Source: Vitis vinifera (Eukaryota; Streptophyta; Magnoliopsida; Vitales; Vitaceae). Taken from it: a DNA stretch of 64,000 nt. Location: contig NC_081819.1 in NCBI RefSeq assembly GCF_030704535.1, positions 21,424,001 through 21,488,000 of the forward strand, given 5' to 3'. The notes beneath the pieces are model-generated. The model had not been told where the DNA came from and searched no databases. It saw nothing but the letters and a program-made list of their open reading frames with translations. Below, piece by piece: positions 1 through 11,540 of this stretch; positions within the stretch are counted from its first letter, which is position 1; each line of letters starts with the position of its first letter. A program made the translations under genes and the position numbers.

Positions 1-70
1 GACTGGGTCTTGAACTGGTGATCATTGGAGAGCAAACCCAAGGTCGAACCAACTGAGCTACCCCTCAGGG
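1..70 (-). repeat. tRNA-derived SINE-like fragment (cut by window edge)
   Basis: Read on the minus strand, the segment has an A-box-like TAGCTCAGTTGG (49-60) followed by a B-box-like AGTTCAAGACCC (5-16), the spacing of an internal RNA polymerase III promoter. The acceptor stem does not pair convincingly and no clear anticodon arm is present. A SINE head or tRNA pseudogene is therefore more likely than a working tRNA. The element runs off the left edge, so its tail cannot be seen. Confidence 0.5.
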
Positions 71-3000
71 TTTGACAACTTGGTTTATGAATTGAAAATT
101 TTACTCTCCATGACAATTGCAATGTAAAAGCGTTAGGTTTTACTTTATGATACAATGATATGTTTTTGTATATTTATTTTAATCATAAGTCGAACATATA
201 GTTTAATGCATAGAAATTATAATATGTACATTTATATGATATTATTATTTTGTTGTTACTTTGTCGTCATGTTTAAATTGTGTTACTGGTTTTAAAATTT
301 GTTTATGTTAAATCAATGATTTTAGAATTAATTCTTTTTAGGTTTTAACTAGAAAAATATGACATGATTCACCCTTTACTTTATTTATTAGTACATTAAA
401 TATGAATTTATGTAATTTAATTGCTTCATCTTATGCTTGTATTTATCAAACACTTTTGGAGTACTTGCAAATACTATACATTTGAATGACAATGATCTTG
501 CTTATATTATATAGAATAGTTCTTAAGTTGATTTGTTATTATAATATTGAATTTTCTTATTCAATAAGGGAAGTTGTTAGGAATATTTTTATAAATATTT
601 TGGATTATGATAATAAAAAGTTATAAGGTGGAGATAAGCTTGTAGGTAGTGAATGGAAATATGAGGAAGAATGAGAAATACCTAATGGAGCAAGAGGCTC
701 TGAAGGATAAATGAAATGTTTCGAGAACCCAATAATTTAGTTTTATCATTTGTAATATTTTTTTAATAATATAATTGAATGACTTTTTTTCATCTGTAAA
801 TGTAGATATAGTTGGTTGAATTATGTTAAAACCTCATATATTATTGTATTGATTATTTTATCTTTGTATTTTTTTATCTAACATTGTTTAGATTAAAACT
901 TCTATTAGTATAATAAACCGACACCAAAGCTTAGGTTGAAGATTTATGGAAGAACAAAATATTACAGAACATACAAAAGGAAGACAAAAGGAGTTCCTAT
1001 TAAAAGTGAGGTCAATTGCTCTCTCGTAAGGATGTGATACAATAGTATAAATATTACAAAAATATTAAATCATTTTTTGGTTAGAGTCGATTATCCTAAT
1101 ATTGGCTCAAGTCTAGTTCAAATTAAGTTCAAGATTTTAAATAATTTAATTCAATTCCAATCCAAATATTAAAAATAATTATTTTAATAAATAATTTGCA
1201 TACTACTGTAGATTTGCACCAATATAAAGTGATGTGACATATGGCTTCATATGCCCCTACACTATGATGAATCAGAGAGAAATGAGGGTGGGCATCCAAT
1301 CAATATGTCGATTTGATTCTGATGGGTTGTAGGTATATGGATATAGAGTAATAATGAAGTTGCATCACTGAAAAGTTGTCTTTTTTTGTGCTAATAATAA
1401 TTGCAAGATATATAAATATATTTTGGTAATAGGATGTGTCAATTAATTTTTCTAAACGGATTTATTGATAATTGACACATAATATAAACTCAAATCCATT
1501 AAAAATAATTTAAAATATTTTGTATATTTCAAATTCAACTTATTCTATATACAAATTATTTATTATTTTTTAATTTCAAAAATAAAAATCATAAAATGTA
1601 TTAGATGGGAAATTGGAAAAAAAGATTAAATGGGTAGATTGCAATTAAAATTCTATCTCTCTTAGACCCTTTCTGAATTCAAGAAGAGTCCGACTCTTTG
1701 GTGAAGAGCCCATTGATGACTCCTCTATAAGCAAAGAGGCATTTTTCCTTGGAATCAGACAGCAAAATCCAAACACAAGTACACCCCACATCCCCTTTTG
1801 GATGCCAAGAAAATGAAGGAAATCAGAGCCAAGAATCCAAACACCCCTTTTTTTGAACTTATTTTTCATCAACCCTTCCACCAACTTTCAAGCCACCAAA
1901 AAGAATTAAAAAAAAACCAAGCCATTTTGTTCTTTTGCATTTCTTAATTTGTAGTGGCCTTGAGAAATGAGCTCCACAGCTACCTTTAAATAAGGAGACA
2001 AAAAATTTGGGTAAAAACTCAACTACACACACCCTCAAAAGATGATCTTTTTTTCAACTTTCAAGTAAAGTCTCAAAAAAGCAGCTTTTCAACTTTCCAA
2101 AAAGCTGCAAATATTTTTTGAACTTGAAGTTCTTTTTCCCTTCTTTCTTTACTAAGAGAGAAAAAAAAAAAAAAAAAATTTAAAAACTATTAGTCAGAAA
2201 AATGGGGAAAAAATCTATAGAATAGTGGGTGAATTTCTTGGAAAGGGTGAAGCCAATGGAATATATGTCTTGAGAGGTATAGGATAAGAAGGAAAAAGGT
2301 AAGATTTTTTTTTTTTGCCTATTTCTTACCAAACATTCTTCAACCTCTTGTCCAAAAAGCAACCATGAGAGAACTATATCCCATCTTTAGTGGGTTGTCT
2401 ATAATTTACCCAAAGATGACTACAAAAGTATTCAAAATTTTCTTTATTGTATGTTCCTTTCTCTCCCCACTAGGTTGGGTGATAATGAGTTATCATATAT
2501 ATTATTTTTGAAAAATATTAATTTTATTGATATTTTTATAGTTTTCCTTCTCATGTAGTTAGTGAGTGTTATTTTTATTTTTTAAAATATTTCATAAATT
2601 TTAACTACTTTTTTTATTACATTCAATTATTGCCCACCAACCATGTGAATAAGTGATGAAAAAATAATACAAATAACACTAATTAAAGTATTATTTAATA
2701 TTGTTTAGGATTAATAATTTTGCTAAGACCAAGTTGCCTTTTGACCTAATTGCCTAATCACAAAGTTGATCTTTGACTACAAGAATCTTTTAAGCTAAAT
2801 AAAAAACCCAATCAGCCCACATTCAAAAATGGGAACACCATCCCATGTAGAAGAGTATTTTATTTTTGTAATGATGGAAAGAGGTTAAAAAAAAATATTA
2901 ATTTCAACTAACAAAAAAAAAAAGGACAAATAATAGAAAATGGTTAAGTATTATAACGGCACCTATTAAACAAAACATTCGAACTACTGAATATGTATGA

Positions 3001-3870
3001 TGAGATCGATATTGTTTTGTTGAATTAAAGTACAAACTAATGAGATTAAAATCCAATGATATAAAAAATAAGATTAAAATATAAATAATAAAATCTAAAA
3101 ATTTGCATGTTACATCATCATGATACTTTTTCAATAGAAATTGAAAAAATACACTTATATACTACACTCATGACAAGTGTTTTTTTATAAAAAATATTAT
3201 TAAAAATGGGATATTATAAATTTGATTCCATAAAGAAAAAGGTGCATGATACATGTTATTGCGTACTATTCTATTTTTAAAAAATATATTTAATTTAAAA
3301 AAAATAAAAATAAAGAATGCATATGAAAGAAAAATTTCAAAATGCATACAAAAAAAAAAAGAAAACAAAAAGTCAAAAAAGTAATATCTTTCTCCACACC
3401 CTTACCTAACTCAACCACCAAATTATTGGAATTCCATCTCAATCATTGAGTTAGTAAAAGGAAAAGGTGGAAAGTATTTACATATCTTTTATATATATAT
3501 ATATTTGGGTTTGGCCAAAAAGGTATAGAGTGATACTTATAACATTTATGAAAATTTTAAACCTTACTTTGATAAAAATTTGTGCTTATGACATTGTTGA
3601 AGAAAATGACCATCAAAAAGAGATTAATGCTTAAAAAAAGTAAAATAAATAAATAAAAACATCAAATCTCTTAGTTCTAAGAGAAAAATAATAGTGTTCT
3701 TCTTCTCTTTGAAATGATGATAAATTTGGATAAGGAAGGATACTTTAATCATTATTTTTGTTTGCAACTTGGAAATTTTCTCAAGTACATGGAACCTTCA
3801 TGTTTTGTTTTTTTCTTTCAAAATGTTTTTACTAGTAGACAAGATTTCAAATAGGTCCAAATGGTAATTC

Positions 3871-3871
3871 A

Positions 3872-3904
<33 letters not shown>
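3871..3904. repeat. (AAT)n microsatellite
   Basis: Uninterrupted trinucleotide AAT run of about 11 units. Confidence 0.95.
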
Positions 3905-4338
3905 TGTTGACATATTTTTTTTATTAATAGTGCAAGAAATCAATAATAAAATAATTTATTTTTGCATGAATAAATATACTAATTAAAAAGTATATTTAAA
4001 AATAGTTGGAGCCTACCACCTCTAGAAGTAATTAAGTTAATTCCATTTTTACCAATAAATTATTTTGAAAAATTTGTCTTTTCAATGAGTTAGGTAAAAA
4101 TATATTCTTAAAATATGCCTAAGCAAAATAAAAATAATAAAAATAAAAACAAACTCTCATTCAATAAAAGTAAAAAGTTGATATGATACATAAAGTTTCC
4201 TTTTCCACAATGCATTAAACACATGTTAGGATTTTGTGAGGATAAAAAAAATTAATTTTTAATAAATTTGTAGGTTGGTATGTTCTATTAAATAAAAATA
4301 TCTCAATTTTCTTAAAATTTTTAATTCAACGTATTCAA

Positions 4339-4372
4339 TTTTTTTTTGTTTTTTTTTGTTTTTTTTTGTTTT
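4339..4372. repeat. (T8G)n short tandem repeat
   Basis: The nine-base unit TTTTTTTTG is repeated perfectly three times and then begins a fourth. Confidence 0.85.
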
Positions 4373-7063
4373 GCATTAAATCTATATAAATTAATTGTAT
4401 CAATATATAAACCCATATTTATTTGTATTATTAATAAATACATAGAATCCATGGCTAGGTGGACCCTTTAGAACCAGTGAATACTCCAAAATTAATGAAC
4501 CTATACATTCAATATTTCAATGATTATTGAATCCGGAACTAAAGATTCAATTCTCACAATGATTTCGGATATTGATATTTCAAAAACCATCATAGCATAC
4601 CAAGCCTAAATATATAGATTTGATAATTGATTAGAACTTTAAAAAAAATTGATGAAATATTTTTTCCAATATATGGTGAATATTATTTATGAAGTACATT
4701 TTACCTTTTAATATTATAGGGGATATCAACATACTACAATTTTTTTGTTATCTCGATTTGCTTTCTTCTATTTGGATAGATTTGGGTAAGCCATTTTCGA
4801 TGTAGGGGTAGGTTTAGGAAGAAATGGAAGCGGGTCGGATTTTATATTGTCCCATCCTACTTAAATTTTTAACAATTATTTTTGTCCTTACTCTTTATAA
4901 ATTATAAATTCCAATTTTTTTAAACATGCATATTATAAAAATCATTTTCCCCAATATCTTTTCGATTTTCTTTTTAGTCTTATATCCTAGCAACCCTAAC
5001 TTCATCTTAGTCGCGTGAGAGTCGCCGGTCTTTCTGTCATCTCCTTCAACATACTCTTATCATCAACTCTATAATCATCTTAAATCTTGTAAGTTGTGTT
5101 TATTAAATTTGTTCTTATTTTGAATCTTCGTCTTATATTGTTTATGAATCGATCTTTGTTTTCTTGGCCTTTTTCATTTTTCTAAATTTATAATGAATGT
5201 TCTGATATTTGATTTTGATTCAAATTGTATTAGCGAATATAGGATTGAACATAGAGAAAGATCTAATTATACTAACTCGATTAATACCATCGGATCGAGG
5301 ATAGGAAAAGATCTAATTATACTAGCTCGATCAATACTTGATTGTGTTTTTGAATTAGGGATAAGAAAATCCCTTCACTTTAGAGGCAAATTTGGGATTA
5401 GAGTTTTTTGTCATAAACTAACCCTTTTGACGTCACTACCAGTATAATTTAAATACCTGTAATTTAATGGATTAAATCAATCGATATTTGCTAATTCATT
5501 CAATAATTAGACTTGTTCATTGGTTCATAGAGTATAGTAAAACCAACAAACTAAAGACTAAAAAATTACATTAATCAAGATATTTAATATTACACAAAGA
5601 TCATCATAGCATATCAAACCTAAATATATTACAAATGACAATGACTTCGAAAAAGTAGAATAAAGTTTGATAAATATTATTTACTATAGCATTTATCTTT
5701 AGTATAAATAACACTTTTCTATATGCTTTTGATCAATTTCATTTGAATGCATATATATAAGATCCGAACCATGCTTCTTTCTTATTATCAATTTCTTCAA
5801 AGTAGTTGATATTCTCTTCTACCCTTCTTGACCATGGACCTAAAACAAACCTTTTCAGTGCCTCAAACTTTTCCCAAACAATAAAGGTTGTTGCTAAGGG
5901 GATGAGAGAATTATTGCCCACTAAAAGTTAAAAGAAGACTGAAAAATCTGATTCAGGGATGTTGATTACTAGGGTTTTTCCTTTTTGAAAACTTCAGCTG
6001 TTTTTTATATTAGCAATCTTCTATATCTAAACATCATCTACTCAACTAAAGTGGCTAACTAATTTTGATCTAATCTACATTAAAAAAAGCTTCTTAATTT
6101 CAACTAACAGTGTCAACTCAAGTACTAATCCTAGGTATAGTATTATAGTAGTGATTAAAATCCATCTTTTGGGTACTTCATGTTCTGAGATTCCATCCCA
6201 GGCTAGTGGCCATGACTAGTCGCCAACTCACATATTCCTAGAGGACATGGTACAACATTTTAATAAAAAGGCCACCTTATCAAAAATAGCTTTTAGGATA
6301 AGTCTATTTGTTTTTTACCTCTTTTTTTTTTTTTTTTAATACAAATATTAAAAAAATATGTAAAAATTATTCATCTATCATCATTTTCTTCTTTTGCTTA
6401 AACCCCGATTAAAAGCTTAAAGCTCCCACCCTTTTTCTAGTCTCCATCTCCCCCCACCTTTCTCTATCCCATTTTAGTTTCTTCTTTATGTCTTTATCCT
6501 ACTAGGGTGGGAAAAAGTAAGAAAATGAATAGAAAAGAAGAGAATGAAGGTGAGAAAAAGTAGGAAAAGGGATTAGAGGTTTTAGATGCATACTGATGAA
6601 GGAAAAATATAAGGGCTAACGACAAAAAGTTTAGCATGTTTAATAAATTAAAAAAATTAAATGAAATTAGGGGTTTGAGGAGAGGGAAAAAAAATAAAAT
6701 AAAAGGAGAAAAATACAAATAAGAGCAGTAAGTTTTATTTGGATTTAAGCATAGGCATTAGGGGCATTATGGGTAAGTGCCCTAGGATCAACTCTTTGAC
6801 CTCAACGACACCTACAAGTCAACCAATTTTATTTTGCTTGTTTGGTAGGACCTGCCGTTCCAGCTCTTTTGTTTCCCGGGCCGTGACATTTTACTCCAGA
6901 GTTGAATTCCCATGACTCCATATTTTCCGATTCCATTTTGGGAAACTATTAAATGTCAATCAACCCCTTCGCATCCGTGAATTTTCCTGGGATTTTCCCA
7001 CCCTTTCTTCTCTGATCTCATGCCTTTCACTTACTCTTAGCAAAAAGGAGGAAAAATATAACT

Positions 7064-7544
7064 ATGGACAGACGCCGCCGGAAGCAAGCCAAGACCCACA
7101 GTTCATGCTGCTCAGAGGGTGAGTTTTCTCTTTCCCTTTTCTTTCTGGGTTCTGGGGTTTTGTTTTCTCTCCCATCATTTCCCTGTTCTTAGCTCACCAC
7201 CTCTTCTGGGTCATCCTTCTTTTCCTTGGTTTCTCAGAGGTCAGCAGCATTGCATGGGAGTTCATAAACATGACAGAACAAGAGGAAGATCTCATCTATA
7301 GAATGTACAAGCTGGTGGGAGACAGGTAAAATTGATAGCGATGATGCTCGGATCCTCATTCTTTCATTAATTTTTTGGGTAACCCATGTCGGAATTGAGC
7401 TCCTGAAATGATTTCTCCAGGTGGGCTTTGATCGCCGGCCGGATTCCGGGCCGGAAAGCTGAAGAAATCGAGAGGTTTTGGATAATGAGACATGGAGAAG
7501 GATTTGCAGGTATAAGAAAAGAGCTCAAGAGATACAAATTCTAA
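7064..7544 (+). CDS. CPC-like: R3-MYB (single-repeat MYB) transcription repressor, CPC/TRY/ETC type
   Basis: Gene model join(7064..7118, 7238..7325, 7421..7544), 88 residues. Introns are GT-AG and fall after SE|EVSS and GDR|W, the two positions used in the Arabidopsis CPC/TRY/ETC family. The protein has a basic N-terminus (DRRRRKQ), then one R3 MYB repeat (about residues 30-75). The bHLH-binding signature [DE]Lx2[RK]x3Lx6Lx3R is complete in DLIYRMYKLVGDRWALIAGR. The W-x-M motif (FWIMRH), needed in CPC for cell-to-cell movement, is present. There is no activation domain. Family members compete with R2R3-MYBs for bHLH partners, repressing trichome fate, promoting root-hair fate, and dampening anthocyanin genes. 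The length is slightly shorter than CPC (94). Start chosen as the first ATG, in MDRRRRKQ. The specific orthologue (CPC, TRY or ETC) is not resolved. Confidence 0.92.
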
Positions 7545-7783
7545 TGTTCTCTCTGTGTCTCTGTGTCTCTCTGTCTCTCTCTTTGCCATTTTCTATTGTA
7601 TGTCTCTCTCCTTTTTTGTATTCCTTTTTTTTTTTTTTTTTTTTTTTAGCCCTTTTGAGATTTACTTAGGTTTGAATTGAAATGAGGTTGGTTGAGACTT
7701 CTCTGTTGATTGTCTGACTTTGGTTTTCATTTATGAGGCTTAACCTTTGAGCGAGCTTGCATAAGATGAAGGTGGTTGAGACA

Positions 7784-7786
<3 letters not shown>

Positions 7787-7849
<63 letters not shown>

Positions 7850-7850
7850 C

Positions 7851-7900
<50 letters not shown>
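7787..7900. repeat. Compound (CT)n(TA)n(CT)n(TA)n(GT)n microsatellite
   Basis: Alternating CT and TA blocks (about 7787-7827, 7827-7849, 7850-7870, 7871-7892) end in a short GT run. It starts about 240 bp after the R3-MYB stop codon, so it probably lies in or just beyond the 3' UTR. Open frames seen through it on both strands (Ser-Leu and Tyr-Ile repeats) are low-complexity artefacts. Confidence 0.93.
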
Positions 7901-10597
7901 ATGCTTCTTCTCTCGTCTCTCTCAAGAAAAAAAATCAAAAACCAAATGGAAGATGCATGCCTCTGGTTTTTCTTTTGTTTCCCTTGAAATCTCAACAACT
8001 TTTCTTGGGTATTAGAAACTTGGAATTGCTTATCTGCATCCTTGCTTGGAAGTTGAGCTTTTGGGTAAAGTTTCTGGTCGATCACGGGCCAACAGAATGG
8101 GAAACGGAGCTTTTTATACTAATAGAGTAATCGTCTTAGAATGGCTTAGAGAGGAGAGATTAATTATATGTCTACCAAGAGAAGATTATTTAGTGGAAAT
8201 AATAAATTTTTTTAATCTTAAAATAGCTTTTTTCTTACATATTCAATGTCGATTAGTGTAATTTTATGTAGGGTTTTAAGGGTATTTTGTTCACATGTAT
8301 AATTAGCAAAGTAAATCTGAAGTGTTTATTGAACAAAGTAATTTAATAGAAGCTGTTTTCGATGAATTGAACAATTTCATACTTGTTTGAATTCATAATA
8401 GGCATGTATTTTAACTTCATTTCATGAAGATTGAGAGAAAAGATCGAAGAAAGAAAGAGAATGAAAAAGAATATAATTCATCGTAAGAATTTATCATGGT
8501 TAAATGGATTAAATAATTTCATATGGTATAATTTGACAATAAAATAAGGATAATTCCCGTCAATTCTTTGTTAGAAAAAAATGAATTCCAATCATATTCT
8601 ATATTGATGAATTAATAAAAATAATTTTGATCTTAAAATATGTTAACCAAAATAATTATTTTCAATGGTTTAATTTTATTGACTTATAAATGTCTTAAAC
8701 CAAAAACCACTAAATTTATTTTATATTTACATCTCCAAAACCTTATCCTTAGAAACATTTTTGTAGCATACGATCAAATTTCTTTCTCCACTCTATTTAA
8801 GAAACATTACGAAGGGCTAAAAACAAATCTTAGTCTGATATAAGAAAAATATTGTATTTTATTAGTATTTACTGAACTGTTTATTTTGATTGTTGAATTC
8901 ATGTAGTGAAATCTTTGTCATTGGATGAAAATACAAACGATGAAATTAAGGTATAAAGATATAAATAAATAAAATATAGGTATAAATTCACGAGATTTGA
9001 TGGTGTACACATTGTACCATTGATTTGAATACAAAATCATAAAAGTTGAAAGTGTACATGTGATAACACCTTACCATTTTCATAATGTAGGAGGATCTTT
9101 TATATAAGAGAACCTTTTAAAAGCTAAAAAACAACTTTAGCAAATGAAATATAACTTTTAAGATACATGTTTGCATAACATTTTGAAACATGAGTTTCAC
9201 TCTTTCTAACATGACACTCCTATTTTTCGTCGTACATGCATAGAAAGTTTGAAAATATTTAATTTATCCTTATATTTTGATTAAAAATAATTTTAAAATA
9301 TAATTTTTAAGCATAAGATTAATCATCCCAAAAAAAAAATTCTAAATACCAAATCCTTGCCATACTAAACATAAAATCTAAACCATTAAATCTAGATTAT
9401 TGAATAAAAGTATAAAAAATTACGATAAGACATAAAATAATGAGACCATTATCAAAATAGAAAACGATAAGATGTTGAATTTTTATTTTATTAGGTGATA
9501 TGCTTTGATTGGCTACATCTTTTGGACACCATAGTTTTGCCAAAGGGCTTGCCGTGTCAACTTCAAAATATTGATTATTCTTGATACAAAAGAGTGACGG
9601 TGACATATCAAACATGCCATCACATATAAGCATAAGGATGTGTTGTTCACAATGGACCAAGCATTGAATGTATTTTGTATTATGGTCAGTAGGTACTATG
9701 AAAATTCGTATGCTGCCTGCTATATTATTGTACTTCTAGCCAAAACGAAGAGGGATTGGAGGCAAAACAATAGTGCCTAGATGAACCTCAATGTGACTTG
9801 GGTCTCCCATGTGTTAGATAAACCCTTCCAAAACCCTTGTTTGTGTGGTTGCCATCTTGAATACCGATTGAGAGGAGTAGGTTCAACCAAGTCATTTGGT
9901 CCTAATCCGCCAGTCACAAATCAGAATGGACCCCCCTTGGGCCTGTTCCTCTGTCACATGTACTAATTATCACGCTTTAGATTATTCGGATACCTCGCTT
10001 ATAGTTATAGGAATTCTCAAAATACATGTCTTATTATCGTGTGAATGACAAAAAGAAATGTGAGAGTTTTGTACTCTTGGTTGAACTTGTCTGCGACCTT
10101 AATCGATGGCCAAGGATTGATCTTGAATATTGAAAAACAATTTTCGGTACCATAAATTTTTCAACCGAGAAAATAAGCGTATATACACTTTCAAACTAAT
10201 GTTTTGATACCATGTAAATTTATTGTCTAACTTAAAAGTTATGGGTTAAATGATGAATCAATGATGGATATCGGATTAATTTAAGTTTAAAGCCATAAAA
10301 CTACTTATATATGAACGATTTTAGTTAAATTGTTTTTATGTTTTAAACATGTCAATGTGGAACCATGTTAATATCATAACTATTAGCTCGTAAAAATAAA
10401 GTAATCACTTTCTAACTTAAGGTAATCACCAAAGAAATAAATATCTTTCAGACACTAAAGTATGTTGTCATCTCAATCATTAAAAGTAAAAGCAAAAAAA
10501 TTATTGTAAATATAATCATATCTCATTACAAGTCATAATCTCAATATTAAAACCTTAAATCAAGCAACGTGGGTGTCCATGAACCATAATTGTTTTC
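7901..10597. other. Intergenic region, no recognised gene
   Basis: Probable distal 3' flank of the R3-MYB gene, then AT-rich DNA. A 9.5-9.97 kb patch with higher GC contains short open frames on both strands that resemble no family I know. It may be an old transposon fragment. No terminal repeats or domains are visible. Confidence 0.4.
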
Positions 10598-10717
10598 AAA
10601 ACAATGAAATCTAACTCAATTATTATGTTACTATTTTGGTGAATATATATCATTATAAAAACAATGAAATCTAACTCAATTATTATGCTACTATTTTGGT
10701 GAATATATATCATTATA
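10598..10717. repeat. 60-bp direct tandem duplication
   Basis: Two copies of a 60-base unit beginning AAAACAATGAAATCTAACTC and ending in ATATATATCATTAT lie back to back with essentially one difference (GTTACT/GCTACT). The near identity indicates a recent slippage or duplication event. Confidence 0.9.
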
Positions 10718-10784
10718 GTGGAGGGCCTTCTTAACCTCTACAGTTAGTTTGAAAAAAAAATGTTAAAAAATGATTGTTACAAAA

Positions 10785-11540
10785 CTAGTGATAAATTTAC
10801 TACACTTTTTTTTTCACATTAGATGGTATTTTTTGAAGAGATATTTTCACAGTTTTTTTTTAATAGATACTTTTTACAATTCTACAAAATTAAATTTATA
10901 TTAAAGATATTTCTTTAAAAGATATTTTTCCACAACTTTATTTATCAGTCATACACATTAAAAAAAATGAATTTATATTAAAGATTTCTCTTGAAGACAC
11001 ATATTTCCACAACTCCACAAAATTGAATTTATAATAAAGGTATTTCTTAAGAAATATCTTCCATAATTTTCATATTAACCACATAATAAAAAAAAATTGA
11101 ATTTACACTAAAAATATCTCTTAAAGAGACATCTTCCACAATCTTACAAAATTAAATTTATACTAAACATATTTTTAAAAAAGATACATTTCACAATTTT
11201 TATATCGGTCATCCATCGAAAAAATTGAATTTTTACTAAAGGTGTCTCTTGAAGAGACGTATTTCATTATAAATTCAATTTTGTGAGATTATGAAGAGAC
11301 ATATTCAATATAAATTCAATTTTTTTCACTAAGTGGTTGATATGAAAATTATGAAATGCATCTTTTCAAAATAAATTTAATTATATGAAATTATGAAAAA
11401 ATGTCTTTTTAAAAAATACATTTAGTATAAATTCAATTTTTTTTAACATGTGTTACTGATAATTTTTTTTTTTTATAAAAATATATCTTTTAGTATAAAT
11501 TCAATTTTATGAAATTAGTGGGTATTAAATTCAATTTTTT
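10785..11540. repeat. Bipolar array of two alternating AT-rich repeat units (foldback-like)
   Basis: Left half (to about 11245): two unit types alternate with a joint period of about 130 bp. One has the core CACAAAATTGAATTTATA, the other has the core AAAAATTGAATTTACACTAAA followed by CTCTTAAAGAGACA. Right half (from about 11255): the same cores appear reverse-complemented, for example TAGTATAAATTCAATTTT. The switch point is a near-palindrome, GTCTCTTGAAGAGAC (about 11243-11257). The whole could fold as a long imperfect hairpin. No coding content or clear target-site duplication is seen. Confidence 0.7.

Larger units (their letters stand above)
71..7063. other. AT-rich intergenic region, no convincing gene
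   Basis: Mostly AT-rich sequence with poly-A/T tracts. A minus-strand open frame of about 79 codons (1645-1884) is somewhat less AT-rich than its surroundings and lies downstream of a TATA-like TTATTTAAAGG (about 1983-1993, read on the minus strand). It matches no family I recognise and could be a leader exon or chance. A 4.8-5.4 kb stretch has more GC but no gene model. Nothing else is supportable. Confidence 0.5.

Noticed and set aside
7666-8085. Open frames on both strands through the CT/TA microsatellite (up to 139 codons)
   Set aside because: They translate to Ser-Leu, Tyr-Ile and Arg-Glu repeats imposed by the dinucleotide tract. No family match, no start context.
9397-9966. Frames of 87 and 61 codons near 9.4-9.97 kb
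   Set aside because: No family signature. They may be transposon debris, but the evidence is insufficient.
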